NCBI RefSeq assembly: GCF_002954775.1
Contig: NZ_PJME01000008.1
Location: 62,001-126,000 of the forward strand
DNA: 64,000 bases
Source of the DNA: Streptomyces geranii
Lineage (GTDB): Bacteria; Actinomycetota; Actinomycetes; Streptomycetales; Streptomycetaceae
Reading direction: 5' to 3'
Each line of letters opens with the position of its first letter. Within the stretch, counting starts at the first letter, position 1. Both the position numbers and the translations under genes were made by a program. Under the pieces are notes generated by a model. The model did not search any database, had not been told where the DNA came from, and worked only from the letters and a program-made list of their open reading frames with translations. This document shows positions 1 to 9,068 of this stretch, piece after piece.

Positions 1-1
1 C

Positions 2-1075
2 AAGCTCAAGATCGAGAACTACGACGACACGATCTGGAAGGACAAGGACGACAAGGAGTGGCTGCAGCGCAACGACGGCGACGAGTCGTACAACGCGCCC
101 ACCTTCCGGATCGACCTGCGTGAGGCGATGCGGGTCTCCTCCAACTCCGCTTACGTGCAACTCGGTATGGACGTCGGCCTGGACAAGGTGAGGGAGTCCG
201 CCACCGACGCGGGCATCCTCGACAGCAGCCTGGCCAGTGCTGAGTTCCCGTCGTTCTCGATCGGTACCTCCAGTCCGAGTGCGGTCCGCATGGCCGGCGC
301 TTACGCGACCTTCGCAGCCAGCGGCAAGCAGAACAATCCGTACTCGGTCGAGAAGGTCACCAGCAAGGACGGCACGGTCTTCGATCACGAGAAGATCGCC
401 GACGCCAAGCAGACGTTCACCGCCCAGGTCGCCGACAACGTCACCGACGTCCTCAAGACCGTGGTCGACGACGGTACGGGTACGGCGGCTCAGCTGACCG
501 GCCGGGAGGTGGCCGGCAAGACCGGTACCACTGACGGCAACAAGTCGGCCTGGTTCGTCGGCTACACCCCGCAGCTGTCCACCGCGATCAGCATGTACCG
601 GATGGACGACGACGAGACCAAGAAGAATCGCCCCTTCCTGGAGATGTACGGCACGGGCGGCCAGGAGAAGATCCACGGCGCCTCGTTCCCGGCCGAGATC
701 TGGCACGACTACATGGAACAGGCCCTCAAGGGCCAGCCGGTGGAGAACTTCCCGACCCCCGAGCCCTACGGCGAGGTCGTCGACGAGGACCCGCTGCCGA
801 GCCCGACTCCCTCGGTCACCGAGTCCGAGGAGGAAGTGATCCCGACACCGAGCCCGACGCCCACCGACGAGATCGAGACCACTCCGTCTCCCTCGCCGAG
901 CGAGACCTGCGGCACCTTCGACATCAACTGCGAGGACACCGGAGGGACCGAGACGGGCGGCACCGACGAAGGCAGTACCGACGGCGGAGTGACAACGAGT
1001 CCAAGTCCGTCGGAGAGCGACGAAGACACTGACGGCAACTCGAACGGAAACGGCAGCGGAGGGATCTTCGGCTGA
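2..1075 (+). CDS. Penicillin-binding protein, C-terminal part (gene starts before the window)
   Basis: Transpeptidase end of a peptidoglycan synthase acting outside the membrane. The frame is open from base 2, so the start, any transglycosylase domain and the catalytic SxxK serine lie upstream of the window. Visible are the second active-site motif SSN (bases 137-145, followed by AYVQL) and the third motif KTGT (about 514-525), in the order and spacing of class A PBPs. After the transpeptidase fold comes a tail of about 100 residues rich in P, T, S, E and later G, N and D. This low-complexity extracellular extension is common in actinobacterial class A PBPs. Two parS sites follow the stop codon. 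The family is clear; the exact PBP is not assigned. Confidence 0.93.
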   Translation, partial: KLKIENYDDTIWKDKDDKEWLQRNDGDESYNAPTFRIDLREAMRVSSNSAYVQLGMDVGLDKVRESATDAGILDSSLASAEFPSFSIGTSSPSAVRMAGAYATFAASGKQNNPYSVEKVTSKDGTVFDHEKIADAKQTFTAQVADNVTDVLKTVVDDGTGTAAQLTGREVAGKTGTTDGNKSAWFVGYTPQLSTAISMYRMDDDETKKNRPFLEMYGTGGQEKIHGASFPAEIWHDYMEQALKGQPVENFPTPEPYGEVVDEDPLPSPTPSVTESEEEVIPTPSPTPTDEIETTPSPSPSETCGTFDINCEDTGGTETGGTDEGSTDGGVTTSPSPSESDEDTDGNSNGNGSGGIFG

Positions 1076-1109
1076 CCGGACGGAGGGCCGGATCAGCGTC
1101 CGGTACCGG

Positions 1110-1125
1110 TGTTTCACGTGAAACA
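1110..1125. other. parS: parS (ParB-binding site)
   Basis: Exact 16-mer TGTTTCACGTGAAACA, the Streptomyces parS consensus. ParB loads here to organise the origin region during sporulation septation. It pairs with a second copy 32 bp away centre to centre. Confidence 0.93.
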
Positions 1126-1141
1126 CCGATCCGATTCACGC

Positions 1142-1157
1142 TGTTTCACGTGAAACA
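1142..1157. other. parS: parS (ParB-binding site)
   Basis: Exact TGTTTCACGTGAAACA, second of a close pair. Its last base coincides with an upstream in-frame ATG of the next gene, which is one reason to prefer the downstream start for that gene. Confidence 0.93.
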
Positions 1158-1228
1158 TGGGGCCGTCGCACCGACCAGGTGCGGCGGCCCTCGGCGTACT
1201 CCTAGGCGCGTACGGCAGGATGTGCCCC

Positions 1229-2737
1229 ATGCCCAGTGCAGAGACGACGCAAGCGAGCGTGCGCGAGCCGGACCCCGTACGGCCGACCAGGGACGACGAG
1301 ATCGCCGTGGCCGGCAGTGAGCTGATCGGCGGCCCCATCGGGCGGCGTGCCCTGCTGGGGACGTCCTGGTGGACCCCGGTACGGGTGGTCGCGCTCGTGG
1401 CGATCGGCATGTTCGCCCTCGGCCTGGTCCAGAAGGCGCCCTGCTACAACGGCGGCTGGTTCTTCGGGGCCAGTACGCAGTACACGCACGCCTGTTACTC
1501 GGACATCCCGCACCTCTACCAGGGGCGCGGATTCGCCGACGGGCTCGTGCCGTACTTCGACAAGTTCGACGGCGACATGCAGTACCTCGAATACCCGGTG
1601 CTGACCGGTGTGTTCATGGAGGTGGCCGCCTGGCTCACGCCCGCGAGCGGCACCATCCAGCACCAGGAGCAGTGGTACTGGTTCGTCAACGCCGGGATGC
1701 TGATGGCGTGCGCGGCGATCATCGCCGTATGCGTGTCCCGTACGCACGCGCGGCGCCCCTGGGACGGTCTGCTGGTCGCTCTGGCGCCCGCCTTCGCGCT
1801 CACCGCCACCATCAACTGGGACCTGCTGGCGGTCGCTCTGACGGCCGCGGCGATGCTGATGTGGTCCCGGCAGCGGCCCCTCGCCTTCGGTGTCCTGCTG
1901 GGGCTCGCCACGGCCGCCAAGCTCTATCCCTTCCTGCTGCTGGGCCCCCTGTTCGTGCTGTGCTGGCGCGCGGGGAAGTGGAAGCCGTTCGGCAAGGCCG
2001 TGGGCGGCGCGGTCGTCGCCTGGCTCGCCGTGAACCTTCCGGTGATGATGTTCGCCTTCGAGGGCTGGTCGAAGTTCTACACGTTCAGCCAGGAACGGGG
2101 CGTCGACTTCGGCTCCTTCTGGCTGATCATCTCCCAGCGCTTCGACTATCCGTTCACCACCGAGACCGTCAACACCTTCGCGACGCTGCTGATGCTGGCC
2201 TCGGCCGCGGGCATCGCGGCACTCACGCTGACCGCCCCGCGCCGGCCGCGCTTCGCCCAGCTGGCCTTCCTGATCGTCGCGGCCTTCATCCTCACCAACA
2301 AGGTCTACTCGCCCCAGTACGTCCTGTGGCTGATCCCCCTCGCGGTGCTGGCCCGCCCGAAGTGGCGGGACTTCCTGATCTGGCAGGCGTGCGAGGTCGC
2401 GTACTTCCTCGGGATCTGGATGTACCTCGCGTACACGACCAGCGGCGACGCCCACAAGGGACTGCCCACCGAGGGCTACCAGTTCGTCATCGGCGTCCAC
2501 CTGGCGGGCACGCTCTACCTGTGCGCCGTGATCGTCCGGGACATCCTCATGCCGGAGCGGGACGTGGTGCGCCGGGCCGGTGACGACGACCCGTCCGGGG
2601 GGGTGCTGGACGGCGCCGAGGACGTCTTCGTCCTCGGCTCGGCCGCCCGTCCACCGCGCCACGCCGCGCACTTCGAGGGACCGCAGGTGGAGTGGGGCAG
2701 CCGGCCCGAACCGGAGGACGACGTCCGTTCGCTCTGA
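1229..2737 (+). CDS. Integral membrane glycosyltransferase, GT87/DUF2029-like
   Basis: Predicted polyprenyl-phosphate-sugar-dependent glycosyltransferase of the GT87 (DUF2029) type, with many hydrophobic segments through most of the protein and a charged C-terminal tail. This family includes actinobacterial mannosyltransferases; the donor and acceptor here cannot be read from sequence. An aromatic and acidic loop after the first membrane segment (CYNGGWFFG onward) resembles the catalytic first loop of GT-C enzymes. I chose the ATG at 1229 because AGGA at 1217-1220 is well spaced before it. In-frame ATGs at 1157 and 1220 lack such a site, and 1157 overlaps parS. The next gene is convergent and a strong hairpin separates them. 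Confidence 0.8.
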   Translation: MPSAETTQASVREPDPVRPTRDDEIAVAGSELIGGPIGRRALLGTSWWTPVRVVALVAIGMFALGLVQKAPCYNGGWFFGASTQYTHACYSDIPHLYQGRGFADGLVPYFDKFDGDMQYLEYPVLTGVFMEVAAWLTPASGTIQHQEQWYWFVNAGMLMACAAIIAVCVSRTHARRPWDGLLVALAPAFALTATINWDLLAVALTAAAMLMWSRQRPLAFGVLLGLATAAKLYPFLLLGPLFVLCWRAGKWKPFGKAVGGAVVAWLAVNLPVMMFAFEGWSKFYTFSQERGVDFGSFWLIISQRFDYPFTTETVNTFATLLMLASAAGIAALTLTAPRRPRFAQLAFLIVAAFILTNKVYSPQYVLWLIPLAVLARPKWRDFLIWQACEVAYFLGIWMYLAYTTSGDAHKGLPTEGYQFVIGVHLAGTLYLCAVIVRDILMPERDVVRRAGDDDPSGGVLDGAEDVFVLGSAARPPRHAAHFEGPQVEWGSRPEPEDDVRSL

Positions 2738-2760
2738 GCGAACACGCCGTCGAGGGGGCA

Positions 2761-2801
2761 TGCGAAGGGCCGTACACGGACTCCGTGTACGGCCCTTCGC
2801 A
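2761..2801. terminator. Bidirectional hairpin terminator
   Basis: A 20-bp perfect inverted repeat around a single central base at 2781, lying between two convergent genes (stops at 2737 and 2838). This is the expected layout of a shared Streptomyces terminator without a U-tract. Confidence 0.85.
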
Positions 2802-2837
2802 CGACCTCCGAGGCTCTGTGGCTCTGTGGCTGTGCGG

Positions 2838-3869
2838 TCAGCGGTCGACGATCCGGTCGAACTGCGTGGTGGTGTGCCGCAGATGGGCCACCAGTTCCTC
2901 GCCGACCTTCGGCTCCGGGGCGTCCGAGGGCACGAAGAGGATCGACACCTGCATGTGCGGCGGCTCCGCGAACCAGCGCTGCTTTCCGCCCCAGACGAAC
3001 GGCGCGAGATTCCGGTTGACCGTGGCGAGGCCCGCCCGGGCGACGCCCTTGGCGCGCGGCATGACGCCGTGCAGGGCCTTGGGGGCCTCCAGACCCACGC
3101 CGTGCGACGTACCGCCCGCCACGACCACCAGATAGCCGTCCGAGGCCGCCTTCTGCTGCCGGTAGCCGAAACGGTCGCCCTTGGCCACGTGGGTGACGTC
3201 CAGGACCGCGCCGCGGTACTCCGTGGCCTCGTGGTCCCCCAGCCACAGCCGCGTGCCGATCCGGGCGCGGAAGCGGGTCTGCGGGAACTGCTGCTGCAGC
3301 CGCCCGAGGTCCTCGGCTTTGAGATGGCTGACGAACATGGTGTGCAGGGGCAGCCGGGCCGCGCGCAGCCGGTCCATCCAGCCGATGACCTCCTCCACGG
3401 CGTCCGAGCCGTCGGTGCGGTCCAGCGGCAGATGGATCGCGAAGCCTTCGAGGCGTACGTCCTCGATGGCGGCGTGCAGCTGGGGCAGTTCCTGCTCGGT
3501 CACGCCGTGGCGCTTCATGGAGGACATGACCTCGATGACGACACGGGCGCCCACGAGGCCGTGCACGCCGTCCACCGACGAGACCGAGCGGATGACGCGG
3601 TCGGGCAGCGGCACGGGCTCCTCGCCCCGTCTGAAGGGCGTCAGCACCAGCAGGTCGCCGCTGAACCAGTCCTTGGTCCGCGCGGCCTCGTACGTCGTAC
3701 CGACGGCCAGGATGTCCGAGCCCAGCCGCGTGGCCTCCTCCGCCAGCCGCTCGTGCCCGAAGCCGTAGCCGTTGCCCTTGCAGACCGGCACGAGCCCCGG
3801 GAACTGCTCGGACACGTGCTTGTGGTGCGCACGCCAGCGCGCGGTGTCGACGTAGAGCGTGAGCGCCAT
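2838..3869 (-). CDS. Alanine racemase-like (fold type III PLP) protein
   Basis: About 343 residues. The N-terminal barrel has the PLP-lysine context of alanine racemases: PVCKGNGYGFG, with Lys31 as the likely Schiff-base residue. A later GTRLWLGD segment matches the racemase domain boundary. Substrate and activity are unknown; it may act on a D-amino acid or an analogue. It lies 67 bases downstream of femX in the same direction, so a shared transcript and a role near peptidoglycan precursor synthesis are plausible inferences. The ATG at 3869 (MALTLYVDT) begins the conserved domain; the frame continues upstream but that part has no family resemblance. Confidence 0.8.
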   Translation of the reverse strand: MALTLYVDTARWRAHHKHVSEQFPGLVPVCKGNGYGFGHERLAEEATRLGSDILAVGTTYEAARTKDWFSGDLLVLTPFRRGEEPVPLPDRVIRSVSSVDGVHGLVGARVVIEVMSSMKRHGVTEQELPQLHAAIEDVRLEGFAIHLPLDRTDGSDAVEEVIGWMDRLRAARLPLHTMFVSHLKAEDLGRLQQQFPQTRFRARIGTRLWLGDHEATEYRGAVLDVTHVAKGDRFGYRQQKAASDGYLVVVAGGTSHGVGLEAPKALHGVMPRAKGVARAGLATVNRNLAPFVWGGKQRWFAEPPHMQVSILFVPSDAPEPKVGEELVAHLRHTTTQFDRIVDR

Positions 3870-3936
3870 GGCCGGGACCTGGGACCTTTCTCGTGGCTGC
3901 GATGTGTCAGAGGTACGAAACGGGAGTTCCGGAACG

Positions 3937-5058
3937 TCAGCGGCGCGACATGTAGATGTCGAGCGCCTTGTGGAGCAGCTTGTTGAGCGGGAAGTCCCAC
4001 TCGCCGAGATACTCGGCAGCCTGCCCACCGGTGCCCACCTTGAACTGGATGAGCCCGAAGAGGTGGTCCGTCTCGTCCAGCGAGTCGGAGATGCCCCGAA
4101 GGTCGTAGACGGTGGCGCCCAGCGCGTAGGCGTCCCGCAGCATCCGCCACTGCATCGCGTTCGAGGGACGGAACTCACGCCCGATGTTGTCCGAGGCGCC
4201 GTAGGAGTACCAGACGTGCCCGCCGACGATCAGCATCGTCGCCGCCGACAGGTTCACACCGTTGTGGCGCGCGAAGTACAGCCGCATCCGGTTGGGGTCC
4301 TCGGTGTTGAGGGCCGTCCACATGCGCTGGAAGTACGACAGCGGGCGGGGCCGGAAGTGGTCGCGCACCGCGGTGATCTCGTACAGCCGCTGCCACTCCT
4401 CCAGGTCCTGGTAGCCGCCCTGGACGACCTCGACACCGGACTTCTCGGCCTTCTTGATGTTGCGGCGCCACAGCTGGTTGAAGTTCTGGTGGACCTCTTC
4501 CAGCGAGCGGTTGGCGAGCGGCACCTGGTAGACGTAGCGGGGCTGTACGTCGCCGAAGCCGGCCCCGCCGTCCTCGCCCTGCTGCCAGCCCATGCGGCGC
4601 AGCTTGTCGGCGACCTCGAAGGCGCGCGGCTCGATGAAGTCGGCCTCGGTGTCGCGCAGCCGCTTCACGTCCGGGCTCTGGATGCCCGCCTTGATCGACG
4701 TGGCCTCCCAGCGCCGGATGATCACCGGCGGGCCCATCTTCACGGAGAAGGCGCCCTGCTGCTTGAGGTGGGCCAGCATCGGCTGGATCCAGTCGTCCAG
4801 ATTCGGCGCGAACCAGTTGATGACCGGTCCCTCGGGCAGATACGCGAGATACCGCTTGATCTTGGGCAGCTGGCGGTACAGCACAAGACCCGCGCCGACG
4901 ATCTCGCCCGTCCGGTCGTCGAACCACCCGAGATTCTCCGAACGCCACTCGGCCTTGACGTCTGCCCAGGCCGGAACCTGCATGTGGCTCGCCGACGGCA
5001 GGCTCTGGATGTACGCCAGATGCTGCTCGCGGCTGATCGTCCTCAGGGTCAGGCTCAT
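3937..5058 (-). CDS. femX: FemX-type peptidyltransferase
   Basis: Fem/MurM-family aminoacyltransferase of 373 residues, the usual length, made of two GNAT-like domains with a helical insertion around residues 230-290. The family uses aminoacyl-tRNA to attach amino acids to the stem peptide of lipid II on the cytoplasmic side of the membrane. In Streptomyces coelicolor the orthologous femX is described as essential and as adding the glycine bridge. The conserved opening, including YLPEGPVINW, and the FQxKxGTGG-like C-terminal motif (FKVGTGGQAAEYLGEWD) fit. The ATG at 5058 opens the conserved start MSLTLRTIS. Confidence 0.9.
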   Translation of the reverse strand: MSLTLRTISREQHLAYIQSLPSASHMQVPAWADVKAEWRSENLGWFDDRTGEIVGAGLVLYRQLPKIKRYLAYLPEGPVINWFAPNLDDWIQPMLAHLKQQGAFSVKMGPPVIIRRWEATSIKAGIQSPDVKRLRDTEADFIEPRAFEVADKLRRMGWQQGEDGGAGFGDVQPRYVYQVPLANRSLEEVHQNFNQLWRRNIKKAEKSGVEVVQGGYQDLEEWQRLYEITAVRDHFRPRPLSYFQRMWTALNTEDPNRMRLYFARHNGVNLSAATMLIVGGHVWYSYGASDNIGREFRPSNAMQWRMLRDAYALGATVYDLRGISDSLDETDHLFGLIQFKVGTGGQAAEYLGEWDFPLNKLLHKALDIYMSRR

Positions 5059-5165
5059 TCCGGGCGCTCCTCGGGCTGGTGTGTCCCCATGGGTACAGGG
5101 GCTCCGGCTCTCGCGCCGAAGCCTACTGCGCCCTGCGAGCGCCTCGACTGGCCGTACGGCACCTG

Positions 5166-5192
5166 CGCCCCGGCCCAGTGCCGGCCGGGGCG
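5166..5192 (-). terminator. Hairpin terminator
   Basis: 10-bp perfect stem (CGCCCCGGCC / GGCCGGGGCG) with a 7-nt loop, just past the stop codon (5210) of the small membrane protein gene on the minus strand. Confidence 0.7.
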
Positions 5193-5209
5193 TCGGTGGA
5201 CGGCTCGGG

Positions 5210-5524
5210 TCAGCCGATCACGCCGCCGAAGAGGCCGCCGTGCGCCATGCCGAGGAAGAAGCCGACCGCTGCGGCGCCGAGGCCCAGGATCAGTCCGAAG
5301 CGTTCACGGGTCGTCTCCGAGACGAACTGTCCGTACGCGCCGGTGAGGATCCCCACCAGGCCGGTCCAGGAACTGAGCAGATGCAGACTGTGGAACATCG
5401 CCGTGACGAAGGCCGTCACCCCGAGCACCAGGGTCACAGCCAGCAGGCTGTCCTGGAGGGGATGGGGTTTGCCGTCGGTGGCGAACAGGGATCCGGCGGT
5501 GTTGGGTCGCAATGCCTGTGCCAT
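5210..5524 (-). CDS. Small conserved membrane protein
   Basis: 104 residues with three hydrophobic segments (about residues 23-45, 50-65 and 78-100) and a glycine-rich end (MAHGGLFGGVIG). I do not recognise a family with a known function. The start at 5524 is set by a strong ribosome-binding site, AGGAGGT on the coding strand, a few bases upstream; the frame continues further upstream without one. It is transcribed away from rpsF. Confidence 0.75.
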   Translation of the reverse strand: MAQALRPNTAGSLFATDGKPHPLQDSLLAVTLVLGVTAFVTAMFHSLHLLSSWTGLVGILTGAYGQFVSETTRERFGLILGLGAAAVGFFLGMAHGGLFGGVIG

Positions 5525-5561
5525 GTGGCACCTCCTGCGGAAGGCGGCGCATCGTAGCGCC

Positions 5562-5580
5562 GTACACACCCGATGTGTAC
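5562..5580. promoter_or_regulatory. Inverted repeat in the rpsF upstream region
   Basis: GTACACA-N5-TGTGTAC. Operator-like symmetry between the divergent small membrane protein gene and rpsF. The binding protein is unknown. A possible promoter further down is TTCAAC (5606-5611), 18 nt, TACTCT (5630-5635), reading toward rpsF. Confidence 0.35.
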
Positions 5581-5789
5581 AGATTGACGCCCAGCGGGGC
5601 CTGATTTCAACCGCAAGCCGCTGTGCGGGTACTCTGTACCGTCTGCACCGGTGTCTGCCCGGGCCGTGACGAGGAATCCCTTCCGGGAACCCCCGTTGTC
5701 AGTGGCCGCGGATACCGTTGCGTACGCATCAACAACCCTCCTGCCACGGAACGACCGTGGCCGCTGAGTCCAAAGGAGGTGGGTTCCAC

Positions 5790-6080
5790 ATGCGTCACTA
5801 CGAAGTGATGGTCATCCTCGACCCCGAGCTGGAGGAGCGCGCTGTCGCCCCTCTGATCGAGAACTTCCTCTCCGTCGTCCGTGAGGGCAACGGAAAGGTC
5901 GAGAAGGTCGACACCTGGGGCCGTCGTCGTCTCTCGTACGAGATCAAGAAGAAGCCCGAGGGCATCTACTCGGTCATCGATCTGCAGGCTGAGCCCGCGA
6001 TCGTCAAGGAGCTCGACCGCCAGATGAACCTGAACGAGTCGGTCCTCCGGACCAAGGTCCTCCGCCCCGAGACCCACTGA
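5790..6080 (+). CDS. rpsF: Ribosomal protein bS6
   Basis: 96 residues, full family length. It binds bS18 in the platform of the 30S subunit. The N-terminus [12 protein letters not shown] and the central [16 protein letters not shown] are typical. The start at 5790 follows a near-perfect Shine-Dalgarno (AAAGGAGGTGGG, from 5772). It is first of rpsF-ssb-rpsR-rplI, with gaps of 80, 57 and 18 bases, so one operon is expected. Confidence 0.98.
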   Translation: MRHYEVMVILDPELEERAVAPLIENFLSVVREGNGKVEKVDTWGRRRLSYEIKKKPEGIYSVIDLQAEPAIVKELDRQMNLNESVLRTKVLRPETH

Positions 6081-6160
6081 GCCTCCCGCTCAGCCGGTCC
6101 CGGGATTTCGAGTAGCAGCACCAAAAGCAGCCAGCAGCAAACCCGCCGAGAGGTTCCCCT

Positions 6161-6766
6161 ATGGCAGGCGAGACCGTCATCACGGTCGTCGGCAATCTTG
6201 TCGACGACCCCGAGCTGCGCTTCACCCCCTCCGGTGCGGCGGTCGCGAAGTTCCGTGTCGCGTCCACCCCCCGCACCTTCGACCGCCAGACGAACGAGTG
6301 GAAGGACGGCGAGAGCCTGTTCCTGACCTGCTCGGTCTGGCGTCAGGCGGCGGAGAACGTCGCCGAGTCGCTCCAGCGAGGCATGCGCGTCATCGTGCAG
6401 GGCCGGCTGAAGCAGCGGTCCTACGAGACCACGCAGGGCGAGAAGCGCACGGTCTACGAGCTGGACGTCGACGAGGTCGGCGCCAGCCTGCGTAGCGCCA
6501 CGGCCAAGGTCACCAAGACCGCCGGCGGTGCCGGACGCGGTGGCCAGGGCGGTTACGGCGGCGGTGGCGGCCAGCAGGGCGGCGGCTGGGGTGGAAACTC
6601 CGGCGGCGCTCCGCAGGGCGGCGGCGCTCCGGCCGACGACCCCTGGGCGACCGGCGCTCCCGCCGGTGGCAACCAGGGCGGCGGCGGTGGCGGTGGCGGC
6701 TGGGGTGGAAACTCCGGCGGCGGTGCCGGCGGTGGCGGCGGCTACTCGGACGAGCCCCCCTTCTAG
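6161..6766 (+). CDS. ssb: Single-stranded DNA-binding protein
   Basis: 201 residues. An OB-fold occupies roughly residues 1-110 ([12 protein letters not shown], then [11 protein letters not shown]). A long glycine-rich linker (about 125-192) with repeated [10 protein letters not shown]-type units follows, then the acidic tip DEPPF, which recruits replication and repair partners. Its place between rpsF and rpsR matches the main Streptomyces SSB, usually called SsbA, rather than the shorter paralogue used in sporulation. Two copies of the sequence encoding [11 protein letters not shown] give an internal direct repeat. Confidence 0.97.
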   Translation: MAGETVITVVGNLVDDPELRFTPSGAAVAKFRVASTPRTFDRQTNEWKDGESLFLTCSVWRQAAENVAESLQRGMRVIVQGRLKQRSYETTQGEKRTVYELDVDEVGASLRSATAKVTKTAGGAGRGGQGGYGGGGGQQGGGWGGNSGGAPQGGGAPADDPWATGAPAGGNQGGGGGGGGWGGNSGGGAGGGGGYSDEPPF

Positions 6767-6823
6767 GCCCTCGGGCCGAAGGTGGGTCGTACCCACACTT
6801 CTTGATCACACAGGAGAAACACC

Positions 6824-7060
6824 ATGGCGAAGCCGCCTGTGCGCAAGCCTAAGAAGAAGGTCTGCGCGTTCTGCAAGGACAAGGTCCAGTACGTGGACTA
6901 CAAGGACACGAACATGCTGCGGAAGTTCATTTCCGACCGCGGCAAGATCCGTGCCCGCCGCGTGACCGGCAACTGCACGCAGCACCAGCGTGACGTCGCC
7001 ACGGCCGTCAAGAACAGCCGTGAGATGGCGCTGCTGCCCTACACGTCCACCGCGCGATAA
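6824..7060 (+). CDS. rpsR: Ribosomal protein bS18, zinc-binding (C+) form
   Basis: 78 residues. Cysteines in CAFC and a later NC suggest the zinc-ribbon (C+) version of bS18. Streptomyces commonly carry a second, Zur-controlled C- paralogue used under zinc limitation. A clear Shine-Dalgarno (CAGGAGAAACACC) precedes the ATG. It is co-operonic with rpsF, its structural partner in the ribosome. Confidence 0.96.
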   Translation: MAKPPVRKPKKKVCAFCKDKVQYVDYKDTNMLRKFISDRGKIRARRVTGNCTQHQRDVATAVKNSREMALLPYTSTAR

Positions 7061-7078
7061 GGGAAGGGTGACCGACCA

Positions 7079-7525
7079 ATGAAGATCATCCTGACCCACG
7101 AGGTCTCCGGCCTCGGTACCGCGGGCGACGTCGTCGACGTCAAGGACGGCTACGCTCGCAACTACCTGATCCCGCGGAACTTCGCGATCCGTTGGACCAA
7201 GGGTGGCGAGAAGGACGTCGAGCAGATTCGTCGCGCTCGCAAGATCCACGAGATCCAGACCATCGAGCAGGCCAACGACATCAAGGCCCGCCTCGAAGGC
7301 GTCAAGGTCCGTCTGGCCGTCCGCTCCGGCGACGCCGGTCGTCTCTTCGGCTCCGTCACCCCGGCCGACATCGCCACGGCGATCAAGGCTTCCGGTGGCC
7401 CCGAGGTCGACAAGCGCCGCATCGAGCTGGGTGCCCCGATCAAGACGCTCGGCGCCCACGAGACGTCCGTGCGTCTGCACGCCGATGTGGCCGCCAAGGT
7501 CAACATCGAGGTCGTCGCCGCCTAA
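7079..7525 (+). CDS. rplI: Ribosomal protein bL9
   Basis: 148 residues, full length, with the N-terminal 23S rRNA-binding domain ([13 protein letters not shown], then YARNYLIPR), a long connecting helix and a C-terminal domain. It starts 18 bases after rpsR and is last of the operon, followed by a terminator hairpin. Confidence 0.98.
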   Translation: MKIILTHEVSGLGTAGDVVDVKDGYARNYLIPRNFAIRWTKGGEKDVEQIRRARKIHEIQTIEQANDIKARLEGVKVRLAVRSGDAGRLFGSVTPADIATAIKASGGPEVDKRRIELGAPIKTLGAHETSVRLHADVAAKVNIEVVAA

Positions 7526-7550
7526 AGGCCGCGCTCGTCAAGCAGTTGTG

Positions 7551-7576
7551 GGGCCGCATCCTCCGGGGTGCGGCCC
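7551..7576 (+). terminator. Terminator of the rpsF-rplI operon
   Basis: 8-bp stem GGGCCGCA/TGCGGCCC with a 10-nt loop, 26 bases after the rplI stop codon, followed by CTTCT. Confidence 0.75.
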
Positions 7577-7601
7577 TTCTGCATGAGCTGAGCCCGCCCG
7601 A

Positions 7602-7617
7602 TGTTTCACGTGAAACA
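7602..7617. other. parS: parS (ParB-binding site)
   Basis: Exact TGTTTCACGTGAAACA between rplI and the convergent MATE gene. Confidence 0.93.
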
Positions 7618-7633
7618 GCGGCAATCCGGTCGA

Positions 7634-7649
7634 TGTTTCACGTGAAACA
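7634..7649. other. parS: parS (ParB-binding site)
   Basis: Exact TGTTTCACGTGAAACA. It lies 32 bp centre to centre from the copy at 7602, the same spacing as the pair at 1110/1142. Confidence 0.93.
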
Positions 7650-7716
7650 AGGGAGGCGGGCGGACGTCGGTTCGGCGCCTCCACCGGACTCGACGCGCTC
7701 GGCGCTCTCCGTCCTT

Positions 7717-9063
7717 TCAGCGGGTGGCGCCCGTGACAACCCACCGGCCCGAACGGGCTCGCAGCCACAGGGTCAGCATGCGCACGGCCATCATGAGCGT
7801 CATCGCTCCCCAGAGCGCGGTGAGTCCGCCGCCGAGAGCCGGTACCAGCAGGGCCACCGGCGTGAAGACTGCGAGCGTGACCAGCATCGCCCGGGCCAGA
7901 TACGGGCCGTCGCCCGCGCCCATCAGTACGCCGTCGAGGACGTAGACGATCCCGCAGACCGGCTGGGCCAGCGCGACCACGAGCAGCGCGGGCAACGCGG
8001 CGTCCTTGACCACGGAGTCACCGGTGAAGAGGGACAGGAACAGCGGCCTGCTGGCGATCACCAGCAGGCCGAGCACGACTCCGGTGGCGATGCCCCACTC
8101 GACCATACGGCGGCAGGCGTCGCGGGCACCCCGGGTGTCGTTCGCGCCCAGGTAGCGCCCGATGATGGCCTGCCCCGCGATGGCGATGGCGTCGAGGGCG
8201 AAGGAGAGCAGGCTCCACAGGGACAGAATGATCTGGTGTGCGGCGACGTCCGCGTCCCCGAGCCGTGCGGCGACGGCCGTGGCGATCATCAGGATCGCCC
8301 GCAGGGAGAGCGTACGGACGAGGAGCGGCGCACCCGCCTGGGCGGAGGCGCGTATCCCGGCGGCGTCGGGGCGCAGCGAGGCGCCGTGCCGGTGGGCGCC
8401 GCGGACGACGACGGTGAGGTAGGCCGCCGCCATGCCCCACTGCGCGATGACGGTGCCCCAGGCGGAACCTGCGATGCCGAGATCGGCGCCGTACACGAGG
8501 CCTGCGTTCAGGGCGGCGTTGGCGACGAAGCCCGCGATGGCCACGTACAACGGGGTTCGGGTGTCCTGCAGCCCGCGCAGAACGCCGGTGGAGGCGAGGA
8601 CGACGAGCATCGCCGGGATGCCGAGTGCCGAGATCCGCAGATAGGTGATCGCGTACGGGGCCGCGGTGTCCGAGGCGCCGAAGAGGTTCACGAGTGCGGG
8701 TGCCGAGGGCAGGACGACGGCGATGACGGCGGCGCCGAGCAGGAGGGCGAGCCAGATGCCGTCCATGCCTTGGCGGATGGCGGCCTGGAGATCGCCCGCG
8801 CCGACCCGTCGGGCGACGGCGGCCGTGGTGGCGTAGGCGAGGAAGACGAAGACGCTGACGGCTGTGGTGAGGAGGACGGAGGCGATGCCGAGTCCGGCCA
8901 GCTGGGCCGTGCCGAGGTGGCCGATGATCGCGCTGTCCGCCATGACGAAGAGCGGCTCGGCGACCAGCGCGCCGAAGGCGGGGACGGCGAGTGCGACGAT
9001 CTCTCGGTCGTGCCGGCGCCGGGTCGCCCTGGGTCCAGCGGGAGCCTGTGTCATGACCACCAA
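7717..9063 (-). CDS. MATE family efflux protein
   Basis: About 448 residues with a dozen hydrophobic segments and the MATE/DinF pattern (AVPAFGALVAEPLFVMADSA near the start, a repeated half later). Proteins of this family export drugs or metabolites in exchange for protons or sodium; the substrate is unknown. The TTG at 9063 has a GGAAGA six bases upstream. The ATG at 9054 (MTQAPAG) is an alternative without a better ribosome site. The upstream interval holds DnaA boxes. Confidence 0.85.
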   Translation of the reverse strand: MVVMTQAPAGPRATRRRHDREIVALAVPAFGALVAEPLFVMADSAIIGHLGTAQLAGLGIASVLLTTAVSVFVFLAYATTAAVARRVGAGDLQAAIRQGMDGIWLALLLGAAVIAVVLPSAPALVNLFGASDTAAPYAITYLRISALGIPAMLVVLASTGVLRGLQDTRTPLYVAIAGFVANAALNAGLVYGADLGIAGSAWGTVIAQWGMAAAYLTVVVRGAHRHGASLRPDAAGIRASAQAGAPLLVRTLSLRAILMIATAVAARLGDADVAAHQIILSLWSLLSFALDAIAIAGQAIIGRYLGANDTRGARDACRRMVEWGIATGVVLGLLVIASRPLFLSLFTGDSVVKDAALPALLVVALAQPVCGIVYVLDGVLMGAGDGPYLARAMLVTLAVFTPVALLVPALGGGLTALWGAMTLMMAVRMLTLWLRARSGRWVVTGATR

Positions 9064-9068
9064 TCTAA

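Noticed and set aside
1202-2761. Long minus-strand frame opposite the GT87 gene
   Set aside because: Antisense shadow of a well-supported membrane protein; composition rich in G/R/E typical of GC-skewed shadow frames.
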